A stretch of 64,000 nucleotides of DNA from the NCBI RefSeq assembly GCF_905220975.1, contig NZ_CAJNBK010000001.1:372001-436000 (forward strand), given 5' to 3'. A model generated the notes under the pieces. The model had not been told where the DNA came from, made no database searches, and saw only the letters and a list, made by a program, of their open reading frames with translations. This document shows, piece by piece, positions 62,594 to 64,000 of the stretch. The stretch comes from Paraburkholderia haematera. Its GTDB lineage: Bacteria; Pseudomonadota; Gammaproteobacteria; Burkholderiales; Burkholderiaceae. Within the stretch, counting starts at the first letter, position 1; each line of letters begins with the position of its first letter. The translations under genes and the position numbers were made by a program.

Positions 62594-64000
62594 ATGGACT
62601 GGCTACATCATATTTTTCAAAAATCACCCGAGATCGCGCTGTTTTTGTCGCTTGCAGCCGGCTACTTCATCGGGCAAATCAACTTCGGCAAGTTCCAGTT
62701 AGGCGGTGTAGGCGGTTCATTGCTGGCCGCGGTCGTTATCAGCCAGGCCGGCGTGACGATCGACAACGGCGTGAAATCGGTGATGTTCGCCGTATTCATT
62801 TACGCGGTCGGTTACGACTCCGGGCCAGGCTTTTTCAATTCACTGAACCGCAAGACGTTGCGTGAGATTGCGATGGCGGTGTTTCTTGCCGTCACGGCGC
62901 TGATCACCGTGGTGATTTGCGCAAAGCTGTTCCATCTGAACAAGGGCCTCGCCGCGGGTCTTGCGGGCGGCGCGCTGACGCAGTCGGCGATTATCGGCAC
63001 GGCCGGCGACGCCATCGCGCGTCTCGGTCTACCCGCCGATCAGGTCAAGTCACTACAATCGGACGTGGCAATCGCGTACGCGGTGACCTATGTGTTCGGT
63101 TCGCTCGGCGCGATCATCGTCTGCGTGAACATCCTGCCGAAGTTCATGGGGCAAGGGTTACGGGAGGCGTCGATCGAAGCGGAAAAGGAACTGTCTTCAG
63201 GTTCGTCGTCACTCGGCGCGGGGCAGATTCGTGCGTTGCCCGAACTGGTGGGCCGTGCGTACAAGATCGATGTCAGCGCCGGGAAAACGGTCAAGGCAAT
63301 CGAGACCCAGCATCAGGACATGCTGACGATCGAGCGGATCAAGCGTGACGGCAAGAATCTCGAGCCGACGCCCGATCTGGCCTTGCAACTCAACGACGAA
63401 GTGCTGGTGGTGGGTCGCCGGGAGGCGGTGGTCGCATTCGGCGCGAACGGCAACGAGATCGCCGACGTTGAGGACATTGGCGTCGTGATGCAGACGCGCG
63501 ACGGCGTGTTCACCCGCAAAGGCATGAACCACACCACGATCGCCGCCGCGCGCGAAATCGTGGATCGCGACATGCGCCACGGCGTCTACATCCAGAGCGC
63601 CAAGCGTGCGGGGCAGCCGCTGCCGATCCTTCCCGAAACCAAGCTCGAACACGGCGACGTGATTACCTTCTACGGCTCGCCGAAAGACACCAAGCGCGCC
63701 GTCGATGCAGCGGGCTATGAGCTGCCAAATAGCAACAAGACTGACTTCATCTATATGGGCGTCGGCATCGTGCTGGGTCTGCTGATTGGGCTGATCGTCG
63801 TCAACGTGGGCGGCATTCCGCTCACGCTCGGTTCGGGCGGCGGCTGTCTGCTGGCCGGCCTGCTGTTCGGCTGGATGCGCGGCAAGCATCCGATGTACGG
63901 CGCGATGCCGTCTGCGGCTTCGCAGTTGCTGAAGGACTTCGGCCTCGCGGCGTTCGTCGCGGTGGTGGGGTTGAATTCGGGCTTGCAGGCCGTGGTGACC
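62594..64000 (+). CDS. Second AspT-type antiporter (3' end missing)
   Basis: The frame opens at ATG 62594 (MDWLHHIFQKSPEIALFLSL) and is still open at the window end after 469 codons. It has the same architecture as the previous gene: the GPxQLGG-like FGKFQLGGVGGSL, two TrkA-C domains (GRAYKIDVSAGKTVKAIE, EDIGVVMQTRDG) and the second membrane half (MGVGIVLGLLIGLIVVNVGG, SGGGCLLAGLLFGWMRG). The paralogue diverges strongly from it, so the duplication is old. A decarboxylase gene might follow beyond the edge, as in known asp operons (untested). Confidence 0.87.
   Translation, partial: MDWLHHIFQKSPEIALFLSLAAGYFIGQINFGKFQLGGVGGSLLAAVVISQAGVTIDNGVKSVMFAVFIYAVGYDSGPGFFNSLNRKTLREIAMAVFLAVTALITVVICAKLFHLNKGLAAGLAGGALTQSAIIGTAGDAIARLGLPADQVKSLQSDVAIAYAVTYVFGSLGAIIVCVNILPKFMGQGLREASIEAEKELSSGSSSLGAGQIRALPELVGRAYKIDVSAGKTVKAIETQHQDMLTIERIKRDGKNLEPTPDLALQLNDEVLVVGRREAVVAFGANGNEIADVEDIGVVMQTRDGVFTRKGMNHTTIAAAREIVDRDMRHGVYIQSAKRAGQPLPILPETKLEHGDVITFYGSPKDTKRAVDAAGYELPNSNKTDFIYMGVGIVLGLLIGLIVVNVGGIPLTLGSGGGCLLAGLLFGWMRGKHPMYGAMPSAASQLLKDFGLAAFVAVVGLNSGLQAVVT

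Overview
The window is GC-rich chromosomal DNA from a member of the Burkholderiales, most likely Paraburkholderia or a close relative. The evidence is gene order (nadK-hrcA-hemH-hslR-grpE-dnaK-dnaJ, tolQRAB-pal-cpoB, hda-purM, glyA-nrdR), the protein sequences, and a hairpin repeat (54950-55060) of a type I recall from Burkholderia genomes. Almost everything is core, vertically inherited material. I see no insertion sequence, prophage, integrase, CRISPR array, toxin-antitoxin pair or restriction system, and only one RNA gene with certainty, a tRNA-Lys.

Layout. 1-12.8 kb: the 3'-truncated end of a YhdP-like envelope protein gene, then glnE, recN, nadK, hrcA, hemH and hslR, plus a small unlisted-type ORF convergent with hslR. 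12.8-17.8 kb: the heat-shock block grpE-(dead thioredoxin gene)-dnaK-dnaJ, with a textbook sigma-32 promoter before grpE and a weaker one before dnaK. 17.8-28.6 kb: a fused pabB-pabC gene, the leftward chain hda/HAD phosphatase/pcnB/folK/deoxynucleoside kinase/panB, then perM, purM and miaA. 28.6-34.4 kb: mutL, a DedA protein, a small MscS channel, a membrane protein, an outer-membrane protein and tRNA-Lys. 34.4-40.9 kb: the Tol-Pal operon (ybgC, tolQ, tolR, tolA, tolB, pal, cpoB) and an SDR. 40.9-46.2 kb: a ZTP riboswitch, glyA, nrdR and a five-gene minor-pilin operon. 46.2-50.2 kb: a YqjD/YqjE-like trio, a 1-Cys peroxiredoxin and gcdH. 50.2-57.5 kb: an IclR regulator, a degenerate EAL protein, hmgA-fahA and two MFS transporters. 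57.5-64 kb: an enoyl-CoA hydratase, a fertility-inhibition-like protein, a D-lactate dehydrogenase-like gene and two tandem AspT-type antiporters, the second running off the window end.

How the parts work together. The chaperone block is a heat-shock regulon with two layers visible nearby (sigma-32 promoters and the HrcA repressor), but I find no convincing CIRCE operator. Tol-Pal is complete and ordered. glyA sits behind a ZTP sensor, linking one-carbon supply to purine demand, while purM (purine synthesis) and the folate genes folK and pabBC lie elsewhere in the window. hmgA-fahA are steps of tyrosine/homogentisate breakdown without the isomerase. The ldhA-aspT intergenic region carries an FNR-type box, a perfect palindrome and a leftward terminator with no gene to terminate, so it is the most interesting non-coding stretch.

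I did not find a clearly novel multi-gene system. The best second-look items are the decayed thioredoxin gene between grpE and dnaK, the 60.3-60.8 kb regulatory region, the ZTP riboswitch, the catalytically dead EAL protein, and the pilin with Ala instead of Gly before its processing site.
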